NCBI GenBank assembly: GCA_963837635.1
Contig: CAWINY010000007.1
Location: 1,426,001 to 1,490,000 of the forward strand
Length of the DNA: 64,000 nucleotides
Origin: CAWINY01 sp963837635
GTDB lineage: Bacteria; Acidobacteriota; Terriglobia; Terriglobales; Acidobacteriaceae
Direction of reading: 5' to 3'
Made by a program: the position numbers and the translations under genes. Position 1 is the first letter of the stretch. Each line of letters starts with the position of its first letter. Below, piece by piece: positions 17,111-25,795 of the stretch. The notes under the pieces are model-generated. The model did not search any database. It saw only the letters and a program-made list of their open reading frames with translations, and was not told where the DNA came from.

Positions 17111-19468
17111 ATGATCCGTGAGGATATTCTCAACACCTTCCCAGACCTGTTCGGGACCCAGAAAGTCAATGGCCGGGAAATCAACGTCGAAGAGACGATT
17201 GCCACCCTCACCCGAGAACTGGTGCCCGAAATCGCTGAGGCATTAACCGCCCGCCGGGCGCTGCTGCAGTCCGCCGCGCCGGTCCGGGAGAAGTACGCCT
17301 GGCCCGACTGGGACGAGAAGTTTGAGGATCCGGTTACGGCTGAGTCGCGGAGTTTTTGGCAGATCGTCCGCGGCATGATCGATAACTTCCTGGGTCTGGA
17401 CAGCCGTTGGCGCTGGCGGCTCAACGACGAGGTGCCCATCCCCGAGGACGCGCACCCGTTGAAGAATCCCGGGCTCGAACTCACCGGGCCATGGCAGCCG
17501 CTGGACATGGCCTTCAATGCCCTGAACAGCCCCGCGCCGATGAACATGCCGGATTTTGAAGATGCCTCGCCGCCGCACTTCCGCCCCGACGGCACGCCCG
17601 CCAATCAGCCGGTGGGGACCTTTGCCGCCTTGCAGAACGCGAAGGAAATCTTCCAGGGCCACTGGAACGGCCGTCCTTATGAGGTGGCAAAGAAAGACCG
17701 CAAGCGCCAGTACCGGATCAATACCGCGCCCGCGCAGTGGCCGACCCGCCTGGTTCGGCCTCCCAGCATCCATGTGCGCTATGACCATGTCCTGGTCGAT
17801 GGCCAGCCGGCGCCCGGTCTGATCGCAGTAGTGGTGCTATGGGTGGTGAATAATTACGACGCGCTGCGGCGTGCCGGCACCGGTGTGTATTTTTACATCC
17901 CGAAGCTGCAAACCCCTGGCGAGGCGCTGATTGTGGAGAAGCTCCTGGCGCGGCTGGAAGACCTGATCGGCGTCGTGCCCGGCACCTTCAAGATCAAGAT
18001 TCTCTACGAAGAAGGAAATGCGGGCCGATTCCTGCCCGCCATCGCCTGGGTTCTGCGGCGCCGGCTGCTGGGAATGAACGTCGGCCGCTGGGACTACCTG
18101 GGCAGCTTGATCGAGATGTGGAAGAACGACCCGCAGGGCGTCTTCCCCGATCCTCAGACCATCGGCATGGCGTCGCCGAACATGATTGCCTATCAGCGCT
18201 ACAACGCCCTGATGATGCTCATGGCCGGGATGAAAAATGGCGAACTCAGCCAGGGCGCCCCAATTGGTGGCATGGCGGCGGTCATGTTCTATCAGGAGGG
18301 CGATCCTTATGGCCGTTCTCGCTATAACCCGCTCGCCTTGCGCGCCATCGTGATCGACAAGCTGCGCGAGCGGCTGCTCGGCCTGATGTTCGTGCCCGAC
18401 CAGCCTCTGCCTGCTGGTCAACCGCCGACCCTGGAAGACATCCTGGCCAAGCGCGTGCCCGGCCGGCTCTACGACGCCTATCGCCAAAGCTGGGTGGCGA
18501 GTCCGGAACCGGCCTACGTGGCCGCCGGCAATGGACCGCTGCGTGCCCCTCTGGAGCAGTTGCAGACGATTCTCAACGCCCCGCAAGAAACTGTGGAGGT
18601 GAAGGGCAAACCGGTGCCGACGGTGGCCAGCGGCTTGGTCCATTCGGAGCGGTTGCTATTGCAATCGCGCGGCCTTCTGAATCCGCAGGGCAAAATCACG
18701 CCTTCGGTCATCTCCCGGGAAAACCTGGCCACCCCGGAAAAACTCTTCACGCCAGAACTGTGGAACTCCATTTATGGAGTGCCCCAGGGCGACGTCACCA
18801 TGGAGCACATCCAGCACGCCTTTTACATGGCGGCGAACTATGGCTTCCAGATCCTGAATGGCAACTTCGCCGCAGCGATTGACGACTACGAGCTCAAGCT
18901 GCGCCTCATGAACGATCTCGCCACTTACCGGATCGACGTTTCCTGGCTGTGGACGCTGGTTCAGCACCAGGCGGTGATCACCAAGGACGGCCGCTTCAAG
19001 CGCCCCACGCTCACCGAGGACGGAGTTGAACTGGCCGCCAATGCCGAGCCGGTCAAGGCCGGGACCCGCTTCACCCGGGAGGTGTTCGAGAAGGTGTGGA
19101 ATTATCACAACGAATGGACCGCGGCCTTCTTCGCCGAATTGGATCGCCGCGGCGACCCAGGCCGCTTTGATCGCTCCAAGGCGCCGGTGATCATGGAGCT
19201 GCTGAAACGGCAGTTGTTCTCGCCTCGCTATATCCAGCACAGCGCCCGCGTGCTCTTCGTGGTTGGACAGGCAAATCGGCAGGAGCGGGGGCAAATTCTG
19301 GAGGCAATCTTCGATCTTTCCCGCGAGGAGATCGTCAAGCGCGTGGAAACCGGCAAGCTAACCAAGGCCGCGCTGGCCGCGCACGACTATGTCCATGACA
19401 TCTTTCCCGGGGTTGAAAGAGACCGCCGGGCGCTTCAATCACAGGAGAAGCCGGTGGCTAGGGTGTGA
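17111..19468 (+). CDS. Large malate synthase-like / aldolase-citrate lyase-type protein
   Basis: This is a cytoplasmic protein of about 785 aa. It contains GMNVGRWDYLGSLIE (near residue 321), which corresponds to the GLNCGRWDYIFS signature of malate synthase. Before it come IPKLQTPGEALIVEKLLARLEDLIG and TFKIKILYEE, which match the malate synthase barrel strands carrying the acidic metal ligands. The family condenses glyoxylate with acetyl-CoA. The protein is longer than malate synthase A (about 530 aa) and differs from malate synthase G, so substrate specificity is uncertain. AAGGAG at 17093-17098 sits immediately before an ATG at 17099 and 12 bp before the ATG at 17111, so the second is preferred. 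No isocitrate lyase gene is adjacent. Confidence 0.68.
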   Translation: MIREDILNTFPDLFGTQKVNGREINVEETIATLTRELVPEIAEALTARRALLQSAAPVREKYAWPDWDEKFEDPVTAESRSFWQIVRGMIDNFLGLDSRWRWRLNDEVPIPEDAHPLKNPGLELTGPWQPLDMAFNALNSPAPMNMPDFEDASPPHFRPDGTPANQPVGTFAALQNAKEIFQGHWNGRPYEVAKKDRKRQYRINTAPAQWPTRLVRPPSIHVRYDHVLVDGQPAPGLIAVVVLWVVNNYDALRRAGTGVYFYIPKLQTPGEALIVEKLLARLEDLIGVVPGTFKIKILYEEGNAGRFLPAIAWVLRRRLLGMNVGRWDYLGSLIEMWKNDPQGVFPDPQTIGMASPNMIAYQRYNALMMLMAGMKNGELSQGAPIGGMAAVMFYQEGDPYGRSRYNPLALRAIVIDKLRERLLGLMFVPDQPLPAGQPPTLEDILAKRVPGRLYDAYRQSWVASPEPAYVAAGNGPLRAPLEQLQTILNAPQETVEVKGKPVPTVASGLVHSERLLLQSRGLLNPQGKITPSVISRENLATPEKLFTPELWNSIYGVPQGDVTMEHIQHAFYMAANYGFQILNGNFAAAIDDYELKLRLMNDLATYRIDVSWLWTLVQHQAVITKDGRFKRPTLTEDGVELAANAEPVKAGTRFTREVFEKVWNYHNEWTAAFFAELDRRGDPGRFDRSKAPVIMELLKRQLFSPRYIQHSARVLFVVGQANRQERGQILEAIFDLSREEIVKRVETGKLTKAALAAHDYVHDIFPGVERDRRALQSQEKPVARV

Positions 19469-19582
19469 GCCGGAAAAAACCTTTTAACCGCAGAGGCCAC
19501 GGAGGAAAGATTTCAATTTCTGATTTCGAGGGTGTAAATAGAACTGTGTAAAGGGCCATGGGACGAGGAGAATGAGAACCCC

Positions 19583-20809
19583 ATGGCAATCGACAAGAAG
19601 TTGATCGACCAACTGCTGACGGACTACAAGAAACCCGAGGATATCATCGGGGAAACCGGTCTGCTGAAAGAGTTGACCAAAGCCATTCTGGAACGGGCGC
19701 TGGAAGCAGAGATCACCGAGCATCTGGGCTACGAGAAGCACGACCCGGCGGGCCACCACCGGGGCAACAGCCGCAACGGCAAGAACCGAAAAACCCTGAA
19801 GGGAGACTTTGGCGAGTTGGAACTGGAGACGCCGCGCGACCGCCAGGCCAGCTTCGAGCCCAAGCTGGTGGGCAAGCGCCAGACGCGCTGGACCGGCTTC
19901 GACGACAAGATCATCTCCCTGTATGCCCGGGGGATGACCACGCGCGAGATCCAGGGGCATCTGGAGGAGATGTACAAGGTGGACGTGTCGCCCACGCTGA
20001 TCTCCAACGTCACCGAGGCGGTGCTGGAAGAAGTAAAGCAGTGGCAGGGCCGACCGCTGGAAGAGTTGTATCCGATCGTGTACTTGGACGCGCTGATGGT
20101 GAAGGTGCGCGACGAGGGCCACATCCAGAACAAGGCGATCTATGTGGTGCTGGGCGTGAACCTGGAAGGGCAGAAGGAAGTGCTGGGGCTGTGGGTGGCG
20201 CAGACGGAAGGAGCCAAGTTCTGGCTGCAGGTGCTGACGGAACTGCAGAATCGCGGCGTCAAGGATATCTTCATCGCCTGCGTGGATGGGCTGAAGGGCT
20301 TTCCGGAAGCCATCGAGGCGGTGTATCCGCGCACGGAGGTGCAGCTCTGTATCGTGCATCTGGTGCGGGCTTCGCTCAATTACGTGCCCTGGAAACTGCG
20401 CAAGCCGGTAGCCGCCGATCTGCAATCGATCTATCGCGCGGCCACGACGGTCGAGGCCGAACAGGCTCTGCAGGAACTGGAAAGCAAGTGGAAAGCCTAC
20501 CCCAGCGTGAGTCAGGTATGGCGGCGGAACTGGGCGCGGATCACGCCCTTTTTCAACTATCCGCCCGAGATCCGGCGGGCGATTTACACCACCAACAGCG
20601 TGGAATCGTTGAACCGGTCGCTGCGCAAGATCATCAAAATCCGCGGCGGTTTTCCTCACCAAGACGCGGCGCTCAAGTTGCTGTTCTTGGCCCTTCGCCA
20701 GGCGGCGAAGAAGTGGACCATGCCGATTGCCCACTGGCGCGAAGCCCTGAACCACTTCACCATTCTGTGGCCCGATCGGATGCCGGCCTTCGAGAGAGTT
20801 ACGCAATGA
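19583..20809 (+). CDS. IS256-family (Mutator-type) transposase
   Basis: This is an intact 408-aa DDE transposase. The N-terminal part has the family helix EAEITEHLGY and the RGNSRNGKNRKTLKGDFGELEL segment. The catalytic residues are visible in VYLDALMVKVRDEG (first Asp), IACVDGLKGFPEAI (second Asp) and YTTNSVESLNRSLRK (Glu). The ATG at 19583 is the natural start, 53 bp inside the left terminal repeat. No frameshift is seen, so the gene could be active. However, the right end of its element has been separated from it by the ISL3 insertion, which may impair mobility in cis. Confidence 0.95.
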   Translation: MAIDKKLIDQLLTDYKKPEDIIGETGLLKELTKAILERALEAEITEHLGYEKHDPAGHHRGNSRNGKNRKTLKGDFGELELETPRDRQASFEPKLVGKRQTRWTGFDDKIISLYARGMTTREIQGHLEEMYKVDVSPTLISNVTEAVLEEVKQWQGRPLEELYPIVYLDALMVKVRDEGHIQNKAIYVVLGVNLEGQKEVLGLWVAQTEGAKFWLQVLTELQNRGVKDIFIACVDGLKGFPEAIEAVYPRTEVQLCIVHLVRASLNYVPWKLRKPVAADLQSIYRAATTVEAEQALQELESKWKAYPSVSQVWRRNWARITPFFNYPPEIRRAIYTTNSVESLNRSLRKIIKIRGGFPHQDAALKLLFLALRQAAKKWTMPIAHWREALNHFTILWPDRMPAFERVTQ

Positions 20810-20871
20810 CCAGGCAGAACGCTTCTACGGAGATGGGCAGGGGAAGGGATACCCTTCCCCTGCACCCCATC

Positions 20872-20879
20872 CCAAAAAC
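20872..20879. repeat. 8-bp target-site duplication of ISL3 element, left copy
   Basis: CCAAAAAC directly precedes the left terminal repeat of the ISL3 element and is repeated exactly at 22408-22415. Eight bp is the canonical duplication size for the ISL3 family. Confidence 0.85.
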
Positions 20880-22407
20880 GGCTCTATAGCAGAATTTGTG
20901 GGTAGAAGGGCCGTGGAAAAAGCCGCTGCGTGGAAAAGTCCAACGGCGGGACTTTCCCACTTCGCTTGGAAATCCCGCAAAAGCGGCGGGATTCCCACTT
21001 TTCCCACCGCCCCGGCGGCGGCTATTAACTTTTCGATTTCTCCCGGCAAGAAGAATAGCTGAGCTCTAGCGGACTCGCTTAGTCTTCGTTTGCGAAAACA
21101 AGACAGCGGCCGGGAGATCAGCTATTCAACTCCAGCTTAAAACCATCCTGAATTGCATACAACATTTTGTGGGCTTCGTCTACGAAGAGGTACAGATGCA
21201 TTGCCGCCAGGGGCGGCCGGAGTCGATTGAGATCCGGATCGCAGCGCACGGCGGTATCCGCGGGCGCTGCTCGCAGTGCCAGCAACCGGCGCCGGGCTAT
21301 GACCGACTGCCGGAGCGGCGCTGGCAGTTTGTACCGTTGTGGGGAATCCCGACTTGGTTTCGCTACGCGCCGCGGCGAGTCGAGTGCGCCGAGCACGGCG
21401 TGGTGGTCGAGCACATTCCGTGGAGTAACGGCAAACGCCCGGTCACCTGCGCCATGATGGGCTTCCTGGCCCGCTGGGCGCGGCGGCTGAGCTGGCGAGA
21501 GACGGCGCAAGTCTTCCAAACCAGTTGGGAAGCGGTGTATCGCTCGGTCGAATGGTTTGTTGAGTGGGGCTTGGCCCATCGGCAACTGCAAGCCGTAGAG
21601 TCGCTCGGCGTGGACGAGATTCACTGGGGCCATGGTCTGCGGGCTGACAACTTTCTGACCGTGATCTACCAGATCGACGCCCACTGCCGACGCCTGTTGT
21701 GGGTGGGGAAACGGCGCTCGCAGAGGACCCTGCGGCGCGGGCTGAAGGTGCTGGGGCCGGAGCTGGTGCAAGGGTTGCGGTTCGTCTGCAGCGATATGTG
21801 GAAGCCCTACCTGAACGTGCTGGCCGCCGAAGCTGGGCAAGCGCTGCATGTGCTGGACCGATTCCATATCACGATGCACTTGAACCAGGCCGTGGATCAG
21901 GTCCGCCGGGCCGAAAGCTCGCGGCTGCGCGAGACCAGCACCGAGAAGGCGCAACGGCTGAAGCATATGCGTTGGCCGCTGCTACGCCGAGGCAGCCGAG
22001 TGCGCGGACGGGCCCGGCAGAAGCTCAATGCCCTGCTGGCCAGCAAGCTGGCGACGACCCGCGCCTGGGAGTTGAAGGAAGTCTTTGGCCACTTCTGGAA
22101 GTACAAATCGGTGATCTGGGCGGGAGCCTTTCTCGACTACTGGTGTCATCGGGCGATGCGCAGCCGGCTGGAACCGATGAAGAAAGTCGCCCGGATGTTG
22201 CGCTCCCATGAGGAACTGATCCTGAACTGGTTCCGTGCCAAAGGCGAGATCTCTACCGGCGCCGTCGAGGGCCTCAACAACAAGATACGAGTGGTAACCA
22301 GACGATCCTACGGATTTCGCACCTACGATGCCATGGAAACAGCGCTCTATCACACGCTCGGGCGACTTCCGGAGCCAGAGTCAGCCCACAGATTCTGCTG
22401 AAGAGGC
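20880..22407 (+). mobile_element. ISL3-family insertion sequence nested in IS256
   Basis: This is a 1528-bp element. The left end starts GGCTCTATAGCAGAATTTGT. The right end read inward starts GCCTCTTCAGCAGAATCTGT. The ends align without gaps and differ at few positions. Exact CCAAAAAC duplications flank it. The first 240 bp precede the transposase and contain GC-rich palindromes. The insertion point is 70 bp after the IS256 transposase stop. Confidence 0.9.
21124..22401 (+). CDS. ISL3-family transposase
   Basis: This is a DDE transposase with an N-terminal zinc-ribbon (CSQCQQ ... CAEHGVV), HTH-like region SWRETAQVFQTSWEAVYRSV, and catalytic motifs LGVDEIHW, FVCSDMWKPY and STGAVEGLNNKIR. The family-like N-terminus LQLKTILNCIQHFVGFVYEEV extends upstream of the first GTG at 21169. 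An ATT codon at 21124 lies 7 bp after GGGAG and is the best-placed initiator, so an unusual ATT start is proposed; GTG 21169 or ATG 21196 would truncate conserved residues. The stop overlaps the right terminal repeat. It is about 425 aa and apparently intact. Confidence 0.88.
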   Translation: MQLQLKTILNCIQHFVGFVYEEVQMHCRQGRPESIEIRIAAHGGIRGRCSQCQQPAPGYDRLPERRWQFVPLWGIPTWFRYAPRRVECAEHGVVVEHIPWSNGKRPVTCAMMGFLARWARRLSWRETAQVFQTSWEAVYRSVEWFVEWGLAHRQLQAVESLGVDEIHWGHGLRADNFLTVIYQIDAHCRRLLWVGKRRSQRTLRRGLKVLGPELVQGLRFVCSDMWKPYLNVLAAEAGQALHVLDRFHITMHLNQAVDQVRRAESSRLRETSTEKAQRLKHMRWPLLRRGSRVRGRARQKLNALLASKLATTRAWELKEVFGHFWKYKSVIWAGAFLDYWCHRAMRSRLEPMKKVARMLRSHEELILNWFRAKGEISTGAVEGLNNKIRVVTRRSYGFRTYDAMETALYHTLGRLPEPESAHRFC

Positions 22408-22415
22408 CCAAAAAC
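22408..22415. repeat. 8-bp target-site duplication of ISL3 element, right copy
   Basis: CCAAAAAC immediately follows the right terminal repeat and is identical to 20872-20879. Confidence 0.85.
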
Positions 22416-22506
22416 AAACCTTGGCCATTTACACGGAACTCTGGACACACCCCTGATTTCTGATTTCTGATTTCTTCGGGGATTCTTTCAATGCCTTCCC
22501 CGGTTG

Positions 22507-22538
22507 GCCCACTCAAGCCTCTTTTGCTTGAGTGGGGC
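22507..22538. terminator. Hairpin GCCCACTCAAG/CTTGAGTGGGGC
   Basis: An 11-bp stem with a loop containing TTTT, followed on the plus strand by ATTTCT. It lies between the IS elements and the 3' end of the minus-strand gene at 22555. It may be a terminator or another interspersed palindrome. Confidence 0.35.
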
Positions 22539-22554
22539 ATTTCTCGAGCCCAGG

Positions 22555-22899
22555 CTAGCCTTCCTTGATCTGAGACCTCTTATACAACCTCACGACGGCT
22601 GCTTCTAAATCGCCTGGCCCAATGAAGAGGTCCTCCCGTTTAGCCCGTTCTGTCACCAAGGTAGTCAGTTCATGTCTTTTCGCTTCATCCATGTGCTTGT
22701 AGGTGTCTTCGATCTCCATTCGTTGACGTTCTGCTACGGCTCTTGCTTCGGCTTCTGCTTTGACTCTTGCGGCGGCTTCCTCCTCGCAGCGTCGGCATCG
22801 ACCGAAAACTCCGTGGGGGTAGCACCGTTTCGATTTGAACAGGTCGCATAGGAACCAATAGCCGATAAACAAGGCAAGTAGCCAGCCCAGCCAGCTCAT
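22555..22899 (-). CDS. Small membrane-anchored coiled-coil protein
   Basis: This encodes a 114-aa protein of unknown function. An N-terminal hydrophobic helix (SWLGWLLALFIGYWFLCDLF) is followed by a cysteine pair cluster (KRCYPHGVFGRCRRCEEE) that could bind a metal. A long Ala/Glu/Arg-rich helix likely to form a coiled coil comes next (about 40-80), and the tail is basic. No family was recognised. It lies downstream of the hpnI-like gene on the same strand, separated by a CGCGGAT-type repeat. Confidence 0.55.
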   Translation of the reverse strand: MSWLGWLLALFIGYWFLCDLFKSKRCYPHGVFGRCRRCEEEAAARVKAEAEARAVAERQRMEIEDTYKHMDEAKRHELTTLVTERAKREDLFIGPGDLEAAVVRLYKRSQIKEG

Positions 22900-22943
22900 A
22901 AATAGGAGTTCCCTCCCCGGCTGCTCACCACCATCGGATGGAG

Positions 22944-23014
22944 ATGGATTAACGCGGATAAATCTTCAAAAGAATCCGCGTCGATCCGTTTGAATCCGCA
23001 AAATCCGCGGTGAG
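22944..23014. repeat. CGCGGAT/ATCCGCG interspersed inverted repeat
   Basis: Arms ATTAACGCGGAT and AATCCGCGTCGATC, with further ATCCGC copies, form an imperfect palindrome. It is related to the copies at 2593-2685 and 46858-46965. Confidence 0.6.
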
Positions 23015-23047
23015 CAGTTGAGAAATTGAAGTTCCTCGGCGGTGAAA

Positions 23048-24343
23048 CTATCCTTCGACGCCGGCGGCATCGGCGCTGTCCTGCTTGCGTCCATCCGCTC
23101 TGCGCTCCTCGACGAGCACCATCTTGCCCCCGGGTTGAAGCTGATAGCGCCGGTCGCGCCAAACGATCTGTGCGCTGCAGTAGCTGGCGCACCAGAAAAC
23201 AAAGCCCATCAAGTCGCGCAGGGGGTAGAGCCAGCAATCGCGCAGCGAGCGCCAATCCCGGACCGCGCCCCAGCCGACCGCAGCCGAGAGGATGATCCGG
23301 TTCAGCAGCGCCCAGGCGAGCAAGGCCAGTCCCAACAACGGTCGATTCGCCAGCCAGCCCCCGAGCAGGGCCAGCAACCCAAAAGGCACGGCAAAGGTGA
23401 GGACCGTGCCGAGGTGTCCCCATTGCCGCGAAAAACGCGTGCTCCGCATCCATCGCAGCTGCTGAAGCAGGGACGCTTTCACGGTTGCATGATGTCCTAC
23501 GTGGTCGATGACCAGATCCGAGAGCACCACCGTGTGTCCGGAGTGGTGAACCATGTTGCCGAGCACAAAGTCATCCGAGCAGTAGTCGCTCAGTGCTTCA
23601 AAACCGCCGATCTCTTCCAGCACCTGGCGGCGGAGCGCCATGGTCGGCCCCAGGGCGAAGGTCATCCCTTCCAGCATATTGGCCACCAGCACGCCGGCGG
23701 TCATTTCCACCGAATGGCCCAGGGCTTCCAGACGCGAACAGATGCCCCCGGCAGGAACCCCTCGGTAGATGCAGGTGACCAACCCCACCTTGGGGTCGAG
23801 CAAGGGACGGACAACCTCTTTAATATATTCAGGCTGAACCCGCACATCGCTGTCGCTGATGACCAGGTATTCAAAACTGGACGCCGACAGCATCTTCTTC
23901 ATCGACGAGACCTTGGCATTCGGGCAGTCGGGGTCGCCGGAGAGCACAATCTTGACCGGCACGTGCGGGTAGCGGGCGCTGACCTGACGAACTACCTCCA
24001 ACGCCGGGTCGTTGGTATAGCGGGCGCCAAAGACGATCTCGAAACTGGGATACGACTGCTGAAAAAAGCTCTCGAGGTTGCTCTCCAGGAAGGGTTCCCA
24101 GCCGCAGAGGGGCTTGAGCAAGGTGACGGGCGGGTACAGCTCTGCAAAGCGCTCGTTGGCCTCCCCCGACTTGGATAGCAACCGCTGCTTGCGTGAGGAA
24201 CGGAACCGCACCAGGGAAATAAGCGCCAGGATCAGAAAAGCCGTCGCCGACAGCAAGCCAACTCCAGCTATCAACAAAAGCACTTGACCTAACACACTAA
24301 TCTCTCCCGTGAGTTCCCCTGCCGCCGTTCTCGCAGCTTCCAA
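23048..24343 (-). CDS. hpnI: Hopanoid-type glycosyltransferase HpnI-like (GT21/ceramide glucosyltransferase fold)
   Basis: This is a membrane glycosyltransferase of 431 aa, likely transferring N-acetylglucosamine to bacteriohopanetetrol. After an N-terminal transmembrane helix comes VTLLKPLCGWEPFLESNL, FGARYTNDPA, and the first DxD motif VISDSDVRVQPEYI. Then come VTCIYRGVP, FALGPTMALRRQVLEEIGGF, SDDFVLG and the processive-type QQLRWMRSTR (QxxRW). C-terminal hydrophobic helices follow. This order matches HpnI and related ceramide glucosyltransferases. The hpnB-like gene is divergent from it only 174 bp away, which supports a hopanoid role. Other GT21 substrates are possible. Confidence 0.7.
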   Translation of the reverse strand: MEAARTAAGELTGEISVLGQVLLLIAGVGLLSATAFLILALISLVRFRSSRKQRLLSKSGEANERFAELYPPVTLLKPLCGWEPFLESNLESFFQQSYPSFEIVFGARYTNDPALEVVRQVSARYPHVPVKIVLSGDPDCPNAKVSSMKKMLSASSFEYLVISDSDVRVQPEYIKEVVRPLLDPKVGLVTCIYRGVPAGGICSRLEALGHSVEMTAGVLVANMLEGMTFALGPTMALRRQVLEEIGGFEALSDYCSDDFVLGNMVHHSGHTVVLSDLVIDHVGHHATVKASLLQQLRWMRSTRFSRQWGHLGTVLTFAVPFGLLALLGGWLANRPLLGLALLAWALLNRIILSAAVGWGAVRDWRSLRDCWLYPLRDLMGFVFWCASYCSAQIVWRDRRYQLQPGGKMVLVEERRADGRKQDSADAAGVEG

Positions 24344-24517
24344 AAATCGGGAATCGCCTAGTCCAACCTTGACGAGTGATGTCTCTGATAGTACGCCAAA
24401 CCGGCCAGTGCTTATGTAAAGCTATGTTAAATATGACGATGGGATCGGGCGGACATCCTCAGCCCACAACCTCGCTGGGTAGTCGTTTGCGGCGGCGGTC
24501 GGTCTACACTGGAGCGG

Positions 24518-25795
24518 ATGCGAGCATTTCTGACAGCGGGGGCGGCCATTGCCGTTGCCGCATGGGCCTATTTGATATTTGCCCGCGGCCGCTTCTGGCA
24601 GGTGCGCCACGTTACCCATCCGCGCGTTGGACCGCACTCCGACAACGGGCCGCAACCGCGGAGGCGGGTCGTGGCCATTGTGCCGGCTCGCAACGAAGCT
24701 GACGTCGTGGGGCCATGCGTCACCTCGTTGCTTGGGCAATGCGATGTCGATCTGCAAGTCGTGCTGGTCGATGACAGCAGTACCGACGGCACCGCCGAGA
24801 TCGCCCGGCGCGCGGCGGCAGGGAACCAAGCGCATCGACTCACAGTGATCACGGGCCGTCCGCTGCCTCCGGGATGGTCGGGAAAGCTCTGGGCCGTCGC
24901 TCAGGGTGTACAGCAAGCCCGTGCCATGCTGAACGATCCGCGGGTGCCCCACCCCTTCGACAGGCTCAGGGCAGGCTCTAGGCCGGTTTTGGCTAAGGTG
25001 GGTGAGAGCAGACTGGACGACGCCGGGCACCCCGCGCCATTCGAGAATCCGCCGGACTTCCTCCTGCTCACCGATGCCGATGTCCGGCACGCGCCGGAGA
25101 GCGTCTCCCAACTCGCCGCCATTGCTGAGGCGGAGCGCGCCGATGTCGTGTCTTTCATGGTGCGGCTGAGGTGCCGGAGCCTGCCGGAAAGGCTTCTCAC
25201 TCCGGCATTCGTGTTCTTTTTCTTCATGCTCTATCCGCCGCGATGGATCGCCGACCCTCGTCGCCAAGTGGCGGGGGCCGCGGGGGGCAGCATCCTGGTG
25301 CGCCCGGAGGCGCTGCAACGGGCTGGCGGGATCGAGGCGATCCGCGGCGAGATCATCGACGACTGCGCCCTGGCGCGCGCGGTCAAGCACTCCGGCGGCC
25401 GAGTTTGGCTGGGGCTTACCGACTCGGCCGAGCAACTCCGCGGATACCGCAGCTTCGGCGAAATCGGACGCATGATCGCGCGCACCGCCTTTAACCAGCT
25501 ACACCACTCAACCGCGCTGCTGATCGCCTCCCTAGCCGGACTGGTTTTGACGTATGTCCTGCCGATCGCCGCGTTGTTCAGTGGTAACCTTACGGCGGCT
25601 GTCCTCGGCGGAATGGCATGGTTGGCGATGTCGCTTGCCTATGCCCCGATGGTCCGCTTCTACCGCCTCAACCTGCTGTGGACGCTCACCTTGCCCGCGG
25701 CAGCAGGCTTCTACATGGGCGCAACCATTCTCTCGGCCGTCGATTATTGGACCGGGCGCGGCGGGCAATGGAAGGGGCGAGCGCAAGACATTTGA
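24518..25795 (+). CDS. hpnB: Hopene-associated glycosyltransferase HpnB-like, with in-frame repeat insertion
   Basis: This is a membrane family-2 glycosyltransferase of 425 aa. Motifs in order: an N-terminal helix, VVAIVPARNEADVVGPCV, LVDDSSTDGTAEI, LLTDADVRHAPES, and FFFMLYPPRWIADPRRQVAGAAGG. Then come GEIIDDCALARAVKHSGG and three or more C-terminal hydrophobic helices. The YPxRWxxDPRR and IDDCALARAVK motifs are characteristic of HpnB. The segment HPFDRLRAGSRPV (near residue 145) is a translated copy of the CCCTTCGAC...AGGCTCTAGG interspersed repeat, inserted without breaking the frame. GGAG lies four bp before the ATG. It is divergent from hpnI. Confidence 0.75.
   Translation: MRAFLTAGAAIAVAAWAYLIFARGRFWQVRHVTHPRVGPHSDNGPQPRRRVVAIVPARNEADVVGPCVTSLLGQCDVDLQVVLVDDSSTDGTAEIARRAAAGNQAHRLTVITGRPLPPGWSGKLWAVAQGVQQARAMLNDPRVPHPFDRLRAGSRPVLAKVGESRLDDAGHPAPFENPPDFLLLTDADVRHAPESVSQLAAIAEAERADVVSFMVRLRCRSLPERLLTPAFVFFFFMLYPPRWIADPRRQVAGAAGGSILVRPEALQRAGGIEAIRGEIIDDCALARAVKHSGGRVWLGLTDSAEQLRGYRSFGEIGRMIARTAFNQLHHSTALLIASLAGLVLTYVLPIAALFSGNLTAAVLGGMAWLAMSLAYAPMVRFYRLNLLWTLTLPAAAGFYMGATILSAVDYWTGRGGQWKGRAQDI
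24951..24985. repeat. Interspersed repeat inside hpnB-like gene
   Basis: ACCCCTTCGACAGGCTCAGG and the following GCAGGCTCTAGG match copies at 15557-15590 and 51794-51824. The insertion keeps the coding frame open and lies in a variable loop of the glycosyltransferase. Confidence 0.7.

Larger units (their letters stand above)
19530..22452 (+). mobile_element. IS256-family element interrupted by a nested ISL3 element
   Basis: Related terminal inverted repeats mark the ends. The left end at 19530-19557 begins GGGTGT and contains GTGTAAAGGGCC. The right end at 22423-22452, read inward, begins GGGTGT and contains GTGTAAATGGCC. Removing the ISL3 insert and one target copy leaves about 1.39 kb, a normal IS256-family length. 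Both outer flanks are made of TGATTTC-type low-complexity repeats, so no unambiguous target duplication can be read. Confidence 0.7.

Noticed and set aside
19515..19529. Target duplication for the IS256 element
   Set aside because: Flanks are both TGATTTC-type repeats and do not match exactly when aligned to the ends.
19484..20806. Minus-strand frame across the IS256 transposase
   Set aside because: Antisense shadow; the plus strand has complete DDE motifs.
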